Shown: positions 34,709 to 43,386, numbered from the stretch's first letter. The stretch: DNA of 64,000 nucleotides from Bacillus sp. AFS059628 (GCF_002571225.1 NZ_NVEC01000017.1:76145-140144), one strand, 5' to 3'. The notes: generated by a model not told the origin, from the sequence alone. Numbers and translations are program-made.

Positions 34709-35878
34709 CTAACTTATCGTTAAATTTGTAAACCCTAACTCTTTTTGTTTATGTTCTCTATATTTTGGTGAACAAGTGTAGACTAATAATCCACGTGCAT
34801 TTGTAAATAATGGATTATCCACAAAGATTACATTTGTTAATCGTCCTTTTTGTTTTAAAATCATTTTTAAACTATTTTTAATAATTACTGCGCCCCCACC
34901 ATAAATAAATACGTATGGATCGTCCTTCATATCATCAATTTTATTTATGATATCCGTTGCGACACGCGCTGCTAACCCTAATAATGCCGGTTGTGACTCC
35001 TCAACTAGTAACGCATTTCTTGGGTGCTTTTCATTTAAATAAATTTGGTTAAACTCTGTAATACTATCAATCGTCTTTGTTGGATACTTCCGGTTCCATC
35101 TCGTAATAATTTGTAGTAACGTTTCTTTCACACCATATGATAAGCCCTTACTTAATTGTGGTCTAAAGTTAACACCTAGTGAAACTACTTCTTCTGTCGT
35201 CCCTGCGCCAATATCAAAAGATAATAATGTTTTATCAACAAAATCAATTTCTGAAACTTGATTTTGTTCACATTCTATTTTATGTTTTACAACATTTCCT
35301 TCTTCATCATATACAATGCCCCACGTCCCAGAAGCGCCCTCAGGTAGGCATTTACAATATTCGATAGAAATATTAATTGTCACATCACGTCCGTTAGGAT
35401 AATGGAATACAACCTTATGATTGCCCATATAACGTTTCGCATTTTCCGCAGCTATTTCTTGTGTAATAAGCTGCATAGGAAGAGCAACAGATAAATCATA
35501 TCGAATATTAATATGACTAGAAGTTGGACTTTGACGCATAGCACTTACCGCTAAACCAGATAAAATTGTAATAACCATTAACTCATCAGTTGACTTATTT
35601 GATTTCTTCTCAACCTCAGTACCTTTTAATTGATCTTGAATGACTTTTTCTCCAACGATATACCGCACGTTATTTAACATTAACGATGGAGAACTGATGG
35701 TCACGTCAATGTGATTTTCTAATTCAGATAAGGAAACATCTCCCTCATCTAACAATCCAGTAGGCTCTCCTATATATAAAGCATAAATACTCGGAATAAA
35801 AATAGGATCTTGCCCTTTCACCATTAACTTCAAACCGTTATTTCCTGCATCAGCACCAGCTTTTAATAGAATAGACAT
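34709..35878 (-). CDS. ParM-like actin-family ATPase (chromosomal)
   Basis: 389 residues, RBS AGGGGGTAG. It shows the actin/ParM nucleotide motifs: phosphate-1 AGADAGNNGLKLM (residues 7-19), phosphate-2 LLSFDIGAGTTEEVV (about 225) and the adenosine motif VFIYGGGAVIIK (about 317). Bacterial actins of this kind (ParM, AlfA, Alp7A) form filaments that push plasmid copies apart. The gene is followed by a ParR-like gene and preceded by repeats, so the whole type II partition layout is present, yet it lies between ordinary chromosomal genes with no replication gene nearby. Confidence 0.82.
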   Translation of the reverse strand: MSILLKAGADAGNNGLKLMVKGQDPIFIPSIYALYIGEPTGLLDEGDVSLSELENHIDVTISSPSLMLNNVRYIVGEKVIQDQLKGTEVEKKSNKSTDELMVITILSGLAVSAMRQSPTSSHINIRYDLSVALPMQLITQEIAAENAKRYMGNHKVVFHYPNGRDVTINISIEYCKCLPEGASGTWGIVYDEEGNVVKHKIECEQNQVSEIDFVDKTLLSFDIGAGTTEEVVSLGVNFRPQLSKGLSYGVKETLLQIITRWNRKYPTKTIDSITEFNQIYLNEKHPRNALLVEESQPALLGLAARVATDIINKIDDMKDDPYVFIYGGGAVIIKNSLKMILKQKGRLTNVIFVDNPLFTNARGLLVYTCSPKYREHKQKELGFTNLTIS

Positions 35879-35933
35879 AACTACCCCCTAAATTAATCTG
35901 ACATCCCTTCCAAATATATGCGAGCCCATTCTT

Positions 35934-35954
35934 TTACATTCAAATGTAATGTAA
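35934..35954. promoter_or_regulatory. TGTAA repeats upstream of the ParM-like gene
   Basis: An inverted repeat TTACATT-CA-AATGTAA (35934-35949) overlaps a tandem TGTAATGTAA (35945-35954), so three TGTAA half-sites lie in 21 bp. They cover the likely -10 of the parM promoter (minus strand TTGTCT, 17 bp, TACATT). This fits an operator for autoregulation by the ParR-like protein. It is much shorter than a typical parC centromere. Confidence 0.45.
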
Positions 35955-36087
35955 TTTTTTATAAAAGACAAAAACAAAATATTATATTATTCCTTTATCA
36001 TGTAAAAAGTATTTGACATAAAACTTTTCCAATTTTATACTATGTATGTAAAGAGTTTTTTACAAATATGGAGGTGTCATTTCTAAA

Positions 36088-36489
36088 TTGAATCATAAAA
36101 AAATCATTTTCATAATTATCGTCATATCATTAATCGGAATCCTCTTACATGGCGCATATAAATATATAACGGAAGGTTCAATTTTAGGCGGAACAATATT
36201 CGCTTTTTCGTTAATACTTGGCAATTTAATTAATCAAATTACTTGGGGAGATCCAAACGGAGTATCGGAAGAAAGCAAAGATGAAATGGGACAGCAAATC
36301 CAATATAAAAGTTTTAAAATTGCTTATTTTGTACTAATATGCCTTATGTTTTTTATTTTAGTATTATCAGAAGGATTTGCATTCCTATTACTCGATGAAA
36401 TAAAGAATCTTCCTCTTTTTATCGCTCTTTGCTCTTCATTCTTTATTTATCCTATTGTCGAACTAATAGTCGCAAAACAATATAAATAA
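36088..36489 (+). CDS. membrane protein with four predicted helices
   Basis: 133 residues from the TTG at 36088, with GGAGGTG eleven bases upstream. Hydrophobic segments lie at about residues 5-22, 32-50, 78-99 and 106-127; an acidic-polar loop (DPNGVSEESKDEMGQQIQ) separates the pairs. It is divergent from the ParM-like gene. No family was recognised with confidence. Confidence 0.65.
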   Translation: MNHKKIIFIIIVISLIGILLHGAYKYITEGSILGGTIFAFSLILGNLINQITWGDPNGVSEESKDEMGQQIQYKSFKIAYFVLICLMFFILVLSEGFAFLLLDEIKNLPLFIALCSSFFIYPIVELIVAKQYK

Positions 36490-36546
36490 AAAGATGAGAT
36501 TTTGTAAAGTGATAATAATGTTATTTAATTTTGATTTGAAAATATA

Positions 36547-36582
36547 AGAGCCTTGCTACAAATTATATTGTAGTAAGGCTCT
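36547..36582. terminator. bidirectional terminator
   Basis: A 15-bp stem with one G-T pair, AGAGCCTTGCTACAA / TTGTAGTAAGGCTCT, and a 6-base loop, flanked by A- and T-rich ends. Confidence 0.75.
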
Positions 36583-36699
36583 TTAAAGTTGTTTAATTTC
36601 TAACCTTTCAAATGAGATTGTAGACAAATATAAATAATAAATTTGTTTAAATCTTGTTCAACTAAAGCTCCCATTAGTTGAAGTTTAATTCTTCAAAAA

Positions 36700-37281
36700 T
36701 TATTGAGATTCTTCTAGAAAATTAAAATCATCATCAATAAGATCCTGTAAATACTCATCAAAGCTGTTTGCAATCACTTCATATTCATCAGGGTCGTGTA
36801 AAAAACGAATGATTTGACCACAAACCCCTTTGTCAGAAGGATTAAAATCAATATACAGCTTTGATGTTCCACCGTTGTTCATACAATCTGAAAAGTGAAT
36901 ATACGTGCCAGGGAGAAGTCCTTCTGGATTTATTTTAGAGTCAACAACATCCTCTTCATCTTGATATTCTAAAAGATAGGAGACGTCTTCCCCTTCTTTT
37001 GAACTTTCGATCATCTCCTGTGTAGAAAGCAAATAGTATGGATACTCTTCAACATCTGAACCTAAAATACATACCGTGACTTCGGTTTCTCCATATTTCC
37101 GCCAATATGTACCATCGATATTTTCAAGTAAACAGATTAATGATTCTGGACAATTCGGATATTTCAACCTTAATATATCAATATTCTCTTTTGTAGCACC
37201 GTATGCTTTATTTAGTGCTTCGAGATCATCTGTTGATAATGCTGCTTTCAAACCGTTTAAAAATTTGTTTACCAAATCCAT
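36700..37281 (-). CDS. SMI1/KNR4 family protein
   Basis: 193 residues from the ATG at 37279-37281 with GGGAGGG upstream; the longer frame to 37329 lacks a site. The family pattern is visible: YPNCPESLICLLENIDGTYW at about residue 38, EEYPYYLLSTQEM, and the conserved FSDCMNNGGTSKLYIDFNPS then GQIIRFLHDPDEYEVIANSF near the C-terminus. It is strongly acidic. In bacteria this superfamily is best known as immunity proteins against secreted polymorphic toxins, though other roles exist. No toxin gene is adjacent. Confidence 0.8.
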   Translation of the reverse strand: MDLVNKFLNGLKAALSTDDLEALNKAYGATKENIDILRLKYPNCPESLICLLENIDGTYWRKYGETEVTVCILGSDVEEYPYYLLSTQEMIESSKEGEDVSYLLEYQDEEDVVDSKINPEGLLPGTYIHFSDCMNNGGTSKLYIDFNPSDKGVCGQIIRFLHDPDEYEVIANSFDEYLQDLIDDDFNFLEESQ

Positions 37282-37371
37282 TATTTTACCCTCCCAATAA
37301 TCTAATATAAATTTTTTGTCTATATACATAACATATATAAGATTTGGCCTTTAACTGTTTTCACATCTAAT

Positions 37372-37800
37372 TTAATTAGTACCATTACGCTCTAGCTCTT
37401 CTCGATTAAAGTATTGTTCTAGTAACTCTTTACCTGTTTTGATTGTAGTATAGTACTCTCCACCATACAGTTTTCCTTCTGATGGATTGTGAAAATCTTC
37501 GTATTTCTTGAAGTCTTCATTTTCTTCAAATGATTTTTTTGCAAGGTCCATGTCTTCTGCTTCTATTTTAGCAAACAATCTACCTATACCGAATAACCCT
37601 TCATCATCAATACTTTCTTCTACAAGATAGTATTCCTCTTCCTCTATAGGTGTCATTTTACTTTTTCTAACAGAATATAGATGACCAGTTTCTTCTTCTC
37701 TTACCGTAATAAAAATCCAACCAACTCTTACAACTGTACAAGGTTCTAATCCTAATAGTGTATAGGCAACTACCTTTTGATCTTTCACATATTTCCCCAT
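37372..37800 (-). CDS. uncharacterised acidic protein next to the SMI1/KNR4 gene
   Basis: 142 residues with AAGGGGTAGG before the ATG. The N-terminal 50 residues (KYVKDQKVVAYTLLGLEPCT, VVRVGWIFITVREEETGHLY) look like a small beta-barrel with a lysine-rich strand (SVRKSKMTP). The rest is helical and acidic. It ends 90 bp before the SMI1/KNR4 gene on the same strand, so they are probably co-transcribed. I do not recognise a family. Confidence 0.6.
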   Translation of the reverse strand: MGKYVKDQKVVAYTLLGLEPCTVVRVGWIFITVREEETGHLYSVRKSKMTPIEEEEYYLVEESIDDEGLFGIGRLFAKIEAEDMDLAKKSFEENEDFKKYEDFHNPSEGKLYGGEYYTTIKTGKELLEQYFNREELERNGTN

Positions 37801-37889
37801 CTTACCTACCCCTTAATTCGTTTAATTTATACTATAACAATAGTCTCTTAAACATTTATCTGATCTAAGTGAATCTCATCTTTTTATAT

Positions 37890-38426
37890 TTACATTCCTT
37901 CAACTATCTTTTTTAATTTACTCACAGTCCGCCAATTCCTAACTGTAGCTGGTGTATGTAACCTCTGAAATTGATTCATTAATTTAGAGTTTCGAATGCT
38001 ATTTTTGAAAAACACGTACACTACATTTTCATCTATATAACAATCTTCAGTCTCATTTTTTTGCATAAGTAGCTGATCCTTTTCTTTTTCAGAAAGTTCA
38101 TTTGCTAAAAAGGCAACATGTATACTTTCTCCTTCAAGCAATGAATCGACTTCATAAGGACACCTTTTTATCATATTTATAAATTCAACATGTGTTCTTA
38201 ACATGACCGGAACATCAAACCCAAAAACGTTTTTAATTTCTGATTGTATTTGTTTATTTAAAAAATCAATATCTTTTTCAGATTCGAACACGATATTACC
38301 GCTTTGAATATATGTTTTTACTTGTTTTAACTCTATTGATTCAAACATTTGTTTTAAATCAGCCATTTTGATTATCTTATGCCCGCCTACATTAATTCCT
38401 CTTAGAAGCGCAATATAAATGGTCAT
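37890..38426 (-). CDS. DUF1697 domain-containing protein
   Basis: 178 residues, RBS AGGAGAAA. The family's N-terminal signature IALLRGINVGGHKIIKMADL and the following SGNIVFES are exact, and the C-terminus TPATVRNWRTVSKLKKIV is typical. DUF1697 proteins are widespread single-domain proteins of unknown function. Monocistronic. Confidence 0.9.
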   Translation of the reverse strand: MTIYIALLRGINVGGHKIIKMADLKQMFESIELKQVKTYIQSGNIVFESEKDIDFLNKQIQSEIKNVFGFDVPVMLRTHVEFINMIKRCPYEVDSLLEGESIHVAFLANELSEKEKDQLLMQKNETEDCYIDENVVYVFFKNSIRNSKLMNQFQRLHTPATVRNWRTVSKLKKIVEGM

Positions 38427-38476
38427 ATCATTTCTCCTTATTCAAATGTGTTTCACAATTGATGTAATAATATAAA

Positions 38477-38519
38477 AGATAAGAATCTTGCTACATTGTA
38501 TTGAAGTAAGTTTCTTATC
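38477..38519. terminator. imperfect hairpin after the frameshifted acetyltransferase gene
   Basis: Arms GATAAGAATCTTGCTACA and TTGAAGTAAGTTTCTTATC pair imperfectly, with T-rich sequence following on both strands. It likely ends the minus-strand transcript of the GNAT gene. Confidence 0.5.
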
Positions 38520-38533
38520 GTTTTTTAATTTCG

Positions 38534-38979
38534 TTATAGATCCGTTGACCTTTTAAACAAAGGTATATGCCCTCCACTAGGCCCATAAGCAACTCCAATT
38601 TTTTCCCATTCATATTTTTCATAATAGCCCTTAAGATCTGAAAATTTGTACCCTCTTTTTGCTGCTTCTAGCAGTCCATGATTCAATAATTTTTTGCCTA
38701 TAGATTTGCCCCTAAATTTTTCATCTACAAACAAACATGCTAGCCATGGACTCAAATCCTGACGACTATTTAAATCATTGCGAATTAATGCATACGTTCC
38801 GATAATCTTATCGTCTACTTTTGCTATGTAAAAACTCGGTATGCCATTTGAATTAGTTAAAGCATTAGTCATACAATCTTCATAAAAAGCACGCCCACCT
38901 TCCTCGCCCCATTCTTTCCAAAAAACATCTATTGCCTTATTAAATAAGTCATCCTTTTTAGTAATTGAATTATTTCCAT
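38534..38979 (-). pseudogene. GNAT acetyltransferase gene with a one-base frameshift near the start
   Basis: A good start (AGGAGG then ATG at 38977-38979) opens MEIIQLLKRMT and then stops. From the same place the next frame continues KDDLFNKAIDVFWKEWGEEG then GRAFYEDCMTNALTNSNG into a full GNAT core (IIGTYALIRND, LACLFVDEKFRGKSIGKKLL, GYYEKYEWEKIGVAYGPSGG). Adding one A to the five-A run at 38955-38959 restores a single frame (CTA AAA AAG GAT). A 112-residue protein from the internal ATG at 38872 would have no binding site and lack the first strand. It is a pseudogene, a phase-variable gene or a sequencing error. Confidence 0.8.
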
Positions 38980-39132
38980 AAAGCTAAGCCTCCTAAAAAA
39001 TTTTTTTAATGATTGTACAAATAACTAAAATTAATGCTTTTCAAGTATCTTTAATTTTTTATGTATCTAGCTATAATTTCTTCACTGTAAAATATAGCCT
39101 TTTAATATTTATTCTCTTATCGTTCTAAATAA

Positions 39133-39170
39133 AAAAACTTACTACTTTGTTACGCGAGGAGTAAGTTTTT
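39133..39170. terminator. intrinsic terminator after the GNAT gene
   Basis: An 11-bp stem AAAAACTTACT / AGTAAGTTTTT with a 16-base loop. Confidence 0.7.
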
Positions 39171-39177
39171 CTTCTCA

Positions 39178-39675
39178 TTATTTTATGATAGGTAAATGCA
39201 TTATAATTTGTTGACCAATTGGTCCCATTCTTCTAAAACCTTTATCTTGGAAGCCGACTTTTTTGTATAAATTTTGTGCAGGAATATTTTTTTCATTTAC
39301 AGCAAGTACAACTTCATTTTTTATCGAAAAATAACGTTGTACAAAGTCTTGTAATAGTACCAATGACTTTTTAGCATATCCTTTCCTTTGTCTATCGTAA
39401 TTTATAGAAAACGATGTTAAAAGTAATGCATCTGGATTGTCTGTGAACTCCTGTACTCTATCTCCCGTTTGCAATGCAAAAAGACCGACAGGTATCCCGT
39501 TGTAATCTAAAATAACAATCACATTTTTTGTACGATCACTCTTTGCTTTCTCCAATAATTCGCTCGGATCTGATGTGAATTGAACTTGTTCACTTGGTAA
39601 AGTAAATGTTTGTATAACTTCTTTATATTTTTCTTTATACGGAACTAATTGTATTTCCCCAGTATGTATGTTCAT
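39178..39675 (-). CDS. GNAT family N-acetyltransferase
   Basis: 165 residues from the ATG at 39673-39675 with GGGAGAG upstream. It has the GNAT acetyl-CoA motif A region (FSINYDRQRKGYAKKSLVLL) followed by EVVLAVNEKNIPAQNLYKKV and GFQDKG, the typical motif B. The substrate is unknown. It lies 24 bases after a lipoprotein gene on the same strand and may share its transcript. Confidence 0.85.
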   Translation of the reverse strand: MNIHTGEIQLVPYKEKYKEVIQTFTLPSEQVQFTSDPSELLEKAKSDRTKNVIVILDYNGIPVGLFALQTGDRVQEFTDNPDALLLTSFSINYDRQRKGYAKKSLVLLQDFVQRYFSIKNEVVLAVNEKNIPAQNLYKKVGFQDKGFRRMGPIGQQIIMHLPIIK

Positions 39676-39699
39676 GTTAAACTCTCCCATTTTTACTTA

Positions 39700-40056
39700 T
39701 TAACTTAAACCTTGTTGCACTTTAGAATGTACTTTTCCATCTAAAAAGGTAATTTCAACTAATGCAGTTGGATTGCTTCCCTTCCAAGCAAAAATTTGTT
39801 TAATTTGTGTAGAATCTTCTACACCTTCTTCTATAAGTAAATTACCATCAAAACCAATTAATTCTTTCACTTCTGTATAAGTCATTCCTTCATTTATATT
39901 CGAGAAATGATTTATATTAATAGTTTCTTTCTTCTCACTTTCCATCACAGTTGAAGAAGTCGCTGTTTGTTTTTTCACTTCTTTCTTCTGTTCACACGCT
40001 GTCATACTGAAACCTAAGCATAAACTACATAATATTAATGCGCTTTTTTTCATCAT
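39700..40056 (-). CDS. small lipoprotein, DUF3862-like
   Basis: 118 residues from the ATG at 40054-40056 with GGGAGGG upstream. The signal peptide ends in the lipobox SMTAC (cysteine about residue 20), so it is anchored in the outer face of the membrane. The mature part has the SmpA/BLIP-like fold pattern NINEGMTYTEVKELIG, then IFAWKG, ALVEITFLDGKVHSKVQQGL. Function unknown. Confidence 0.75.
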   Translation of the reverse strand: MMKKSALILCSLCLGFSMTACEQKKEVKKQTATSSTVMESEKKETININHFSNINEGMTYTEVKELIGFDGNLLIEEGVEDSTQIKQIFAWKGSNPTALVEITFLDGKVHSKVQQGLS

Positions 40057-40132
40057 AACAGTTGTCCCTCCCATAATAATTAAACCATATTTTCCCTTAA
40101 AAATAAACTGAATATTTAATATTATATTAGAA

Positions 40133-40158
40133 AACCCTGCACAATTTAGTACAGGGTT
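40133..40158 (-). terminator. terminator of the sleB operon
   Basis: A 7-bp stem AACCCTG / CAGGGTT with a 12-base loop, followed on the minus strand by TTTTCTAATAT, just after the last gene of the operon. Confidence 0.6.
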
Positions 40159-40168
40159 AAGGTTGCTT

Positions 40169-40765
40169 TTATTTATTCAAATGATTATTTGATTGGTCAT
40201 CCTGTTCTTTTCTTAGTTCTTGTTCTTCCTCTTTTGGTAATTGTTTATCATTATCTTTAATTGGATTCGTTTCTCGATTTTCAATCATGTCATTTGGAAC
40301 TTGTGGCATGACTCGGCCAACAATTGCAGCTAACTCATCTAGTATACCTTCGCCTGTTTTTCCTTTTTTAATTTGCTTTCCAATTTGTTTTAGTCTTTCA
40401 TACGTATCAACATCTGCTACAACGACTGCATTAGCACCATCAGGATCGTTTTTTAAACTTTCTGCAACAGAGTATTTAATGGACTCAACGCGAGTTCGAT
40501 CAAGTTTCGCTTTTACATCAATACCTACAATAGCATATTTACCGACTACTACGGCAGTTGCATCATTCACACCTGGCACACTCGCAGCTAAAGATGCTAA
40601 ATGGTCCGCTGCTTTTTCATTTGGCTTATTTGGTTTATTCGTGTAATTAACATTTTTCGTCGAAACATTTTTTTGCTCTGGTTTTTCGTTTGAATTGTCC
40701 TTTTTTCCTATACTACAGCCAGTTATAAATAAGCAAAGCATCAACATATATATTAGAATCTTCAT
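40169..40765 (-). CDS. YhcN/YlaJ family spore lipoprotein
   Basis: 198 residues from the ATG at 40763-40765. It has a signal peptide with lipobox FITGC (cysteine at about residue 17) and the YhcN/YlaJ core: AADHLASLAASVPGVNDATA, VVVGKYAIVGIDVKAKLD, SIKYSVAESLKNDPDGANAV and DVDTYERLKQ. The C-terminal tail is rich in Asn, Glu and Lys. It is the last gene of the sleB-ypeB operon, 27 bp after ypeB, and members of this family are found in the spore inner membrane and germination apparatus. Confidence 0.85.
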   Translation of the reverse strand: MKILIYMLMLCLFITGCSIGKKDNSNEKPEQKNVSTKNVNYTNKPNKPNEKAADHLASLAASVPGVNDATAVVVGKYAIVGIDVKAKLDRTRVESIKYSVAESLKNDPDGANAVVVADVDTYERLKQIGKQIKKGKTGEGILDELAAIVGRVMPQVPNDMIENRETNPIKDNDKQLPKEEEQELRKEQDDQSNNHLNK

Positions 40766-40791
40766 TATTCTCACCACTTTACTATTAAAGT

Positions 40792-42132
40792 TTAATCATA
40801 AATTTTTTCAACAGCTTGCATTTTCTTCACTTTTTCCTCTGCGCCGCTATTTGCATTAATGAAAATTTGATACGTATCTTTTCCTAATGTACCTACAAAT
40901 TCATAGCAAAGTACTTCGTTATGCAAATCATTTACTACGACTGCTTTACGTTCTTCCATAACTTTAACATCTGGATTGATTTTCTTTCTTGCTTCTGCTG
41001 CAGTTAGTTTAGATGATGGAACTGTTCGTTTTTGATGTGATGCTAAATATTCTTTTGCGGAGAATCCGACGATAGAACCGTCATCTAAAGCAATTTTCAT
41101 TTGGATTGCTTCTGGATAAATTCGTACACCATTTTCATTTACTACATACGTAAATACACCAACATTATCATATTGTGAACTATCAAAAAGCTCCATATTC
41201 TTAAACTTATGGTCCTTTAAGAATGTCAGACCTTTACTTCCTGCATCGTTTAAACTAATTTTCTGTTCTTTAATTTCTCGATTATTCATAACCCAAATTG
41301 GATATCCGCCTTTTCCGGTAATATCCATATAAAATTCATTATTCGTTGCTGGATCTTTTATTTTCACACTATAGAAAGATTCTTTCGCACCTTTTCCGCT
41401 TTTTTCAACTTCTACTTTTTCATTCCCTTTTAAATTCAAAAACGATTTTGCAATTTTCGCCGCTTCATCTTTAGAAATTGCCTTTCCTTCCGCTTCAAAT
41501 CCACCTTTTTTATTTTTTTGTGCACTTGTAAAGGTCGGTCCGAAGTTTGTAGATGAATACGACGTTACGTTTTTCTCTACTGTTTTTAATCCGTCAATAA
41601 TTGTATTGTCTGTAGGATCACGATTTGATGCGAGTGCCATCTCAACATCCATCCAGCGTAAATTATTTTTCAAAACAAGATGTTGCACTTTTCGTAACTC
41701 ATCTTGAATATTTCCTGCATTTGAATATAAAGTTTGTAACGTTTTGTATTCTTGATCATTTAACGGCTCTTTTTCTAAATCACGAATGGCTGCACGATAA
41801 CTAAAATCACCGATATTTGCTAAAAATTCTTCCGTTTTATTAAAAGGCATTAATGTTAAAGGCAGTTGTCCTACATCCGAACGAGCTACAGATGTTATTC
41901 TCCATACGTCTGCTAATGCAGGTGATAAAGATGCACGTGAATTCATCGCAAGCGTTGTTCCAATTTTGTCGTGCAATAAATCAACCTCATATGCTAAATC
42001 ATGAAACGCACGTTGATAACTATTTTCCGCTCGAATTAATACTGCATTCTTCTCTTGATGTTCTTTATAGCCCCAGTATCCTGTTCCGACTACACCGACT
42101 GTTAATAATACAATGATAATACCTCGTAACAT
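40792..42132 (-). CDS. ypeB: germination protein YpeB
   Basis: 446 residues with an N-terminal membrane anchor (GIIIVLLTVGVVGTGYWGY) and the long YpeB N-terminal helical region. It has three PepSY-like repeats in the C-terminal half (KAISKDEAAKIAKSFLNLKG, KISLNDAGSKGLTFLKDH, LTAAEARKKINPDVKV). YpeB is needed to keep SleB stable and held in place in the dormant spore. The gene follows sleB by 15 bp. The operon is expected to be under the forespore sigma G, though no clear promoter could be read. Confidence 0.93.
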   Translation of the reverse strand: MLRGIIIVLLTVGVVGTGYWGYKEHQEKNAVLIRAENSYQRAFHDLAYEVDLLHDKIGTTLAMNSRASLSPALADVWRITSVARSDVGQLPLTLMPFNKTEEFLANIGDFSYRAAIRDLEKEPLNDQEYKTLQTLYSNAGNIQDELRKVQHLVLKNNLRWMDVEMALASNRDPTDNTIIDGLKTVEKNVTSYSSTNFGPTFTSAQKNKKGGFEAEGKAISKDEAAKIAKSFLNLKGNEKVEVEKSGKGAKESFYSVKIKDPATNNEFYMDITGKGGYPIWVMNNREIKEQKISLNDAGSKGLTFLKDHKFKNMELFDSSQYDNVGVFTYVVNENGVRIYPEAIQMKIALDDGSIVGFSAKEYLASHQKRTVPSSKLTAAEARKKINPDVKVMEERKAVVVNDLHNEVLCYEFVGTLGKDTYQIFINANSGAEEKVKKMQAVEKIYD

Positions 42133-42147
42133 AGTTCCACCTCCGCT

Positions 42148-42909
42148 CTATTTACAGAAAATATGTTTCCCAATCTTTTTAATTTGTGGACGAGTCCAAA
42201 TCCATTTACTTGTTGCAGTATCTGGATTGAAATAATACAATGCATTTCCTGTTGGATCCCATCCATTAATTGCATCTAATACAGCTTTTTTCGCTGTTTC
42301 ATTTGGCGTTAAATAGATTTGTCCGTCTGCTACCGCGGTAAATGCTCTTGGCTCAAAGATGACACCCGAAACGGTATTTGGGAACGATGCACTTGTAACC
42401 CGATTTAAAATAACTGCAGCTACTGCAACTTGTCCTAAGTACGGCTCACCACGAGATTCTCCATATACTGCGTTTGCCATAAGCTGAATGTCATTTTGAG
42501 AATAACCATTTGGAACATTTGTCCCTTTATTTTGAGATGGTTTATTCTCTTGTGCAGTACCACCACTATTTCCTTTATTAGAAGTTGACTTATCATACTT
42601 CGTTGCTTTTACGAGCATTTGCTTCGTTTTAGCTCCAGCTAAACCATCGACAGGTAATCCGAATTTCTCTTGGAAATTTCGAAGTGCCCAGTATGTACCC
42701 CATCCGAAAACACCATCCACTTTTCCCGTATAATATCCGTTATATTTCAAACGAGATTGCAGTTCAATGACATCTTCGCCAGATGCCCCTCTTTGAATGA
42801 CTTGGTTAGAAAAAGCTTCTACATTTTTCAGTTGTATACTACTGACCATTAAAGATAGTCCTATGAACGCAAGTAAAACTGCTATTTTAAAAATAGCTTT
42901 TTGGCGCAT
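42148..42909 (-). CDS. sleB: spore cortex-lytic enzyme SleB
   Basis: 253 residues, RBS AAGGAGGG. The signal peptide (FKIAVLLAFIGLSLMVSSI) is followed by a peptidoglycan-binding domain (about residues 38-98: GASGEDVIELQSRLKYNGYY, GVFGWGTYWALRNFQEKFGL), a Ser/Asn/Gly linker and the Hydrolase_2 catalytic domain (about 135-253) with the glutamate in NAVYGESRGEPYLGQVAVAA. SleB is a lytic transglycosylase that cuts muramic-delta-lactam cortex during germination. Length and order (sleB then ypeB) are as usual for Bacillus. Confidence 0.95.
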   Translation of the reverse strand: MRQKAIFKIAVLLAFIGLSLMVSSIQLKNVEAFSNQVIQRGASGEDVIELQSRLKYNGYYTGKVDGVFGWGTYWALRNFQEKFGLPVDGLAGAKTKQMLVKATKYDKSTSNKGNSGGTAQENKPSQNKGTNVPNGYSQNDIQLMANAVYGESRGEPYLGQVAVAAVILNRVTSASFPNTVSGVIFEPRAFTAVADGQIYLTPNETAKKAVLDAINGWDPTGNALYYFNPDTATSKWIWTRPQIKKIGKHIFCK

Positions 42910-43053
42910 AATTTTCCCTCCTTAATTATGTAAATGATTTCTTGGTTATGTTTTGTAAAAGCCTCGCTTTTATGTAAAGAAGACAAAAAAATCCAAACTC
43001 ATATCGTTGAAAAAATATGTAAACAATATAAAAAAATATAAAAGGAGTTCATC

Positions 43054-43386
43054 ATGAAAACATTGTTAAAGCGGGTCGCACTCGTCATTTTATTTATCAC
43101 AACATGTTCAAATATATATACTGTCCCATCAATGGTTTATGCGCAGCCTCCGTATGCTAAATGGGGAAAACTTGCTGTAGAAAAGACGAAAGAACAATAC
43201 CCAAAAGCGCAGATTATTGATTACCTTCATATAGGTAGAAAACCGAAAACCGTTCAAATAACAGTTGAAAAATTCAAATTGTGGCTACGTGAGGATGGAA
43301 AAGAATATGGCGTTTTTGTTGATGTTGAATTTGAAACGAAGACGGAGAAATTTATAAAGATAACGTTTCAGAAGACGAGTAGATAA
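43054..43386 (+). CDS. secreted DUF3889 protein
   Basis: 110 residues, RBS AAAGGAG. The signal peptide (VALVILFITTCSNIYTVPSM, cut near VYAQ) is followed by the DUF3889 pattern PYAKWGKLAVEKTKEQYPKA, IIDYLHIGR and VQITVEKFKLWLR. Function unknown. It diverges from the sleB operon. Confidence 0.75.
   Translation: MKTLLKRVALVILFITTCSNIYTVPSMVYAQPPYAKWGKLAVEKTKEQYPKAQIIDYLHIGRKPKTVQITVEKFKLWLREDGKEYGVFVDVEFETKTEKFIKITFQKTSR

Noticed and set aside
35881-36087. A full parC-type centromere upstream of the ParM-like gene
   Set aside because: Only three short TGTAA half-sites were found; a real parC usually has many longer iterons.
38534-38872. GNAT gene as an intact 112-residue protein starting at 38872
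   Set aside because: No ribosome binding site there, and clear GNAT-like coding sequence continues upstream in frame to a frameshift near 38957.
42910-43053. Sigma G promoter for sleB-ypeB
   Set aside because: Family knowledge predicts one, but no -35/-10 pair with proper spacing could be read. CATAATT sits too close to the ribosome binding site.
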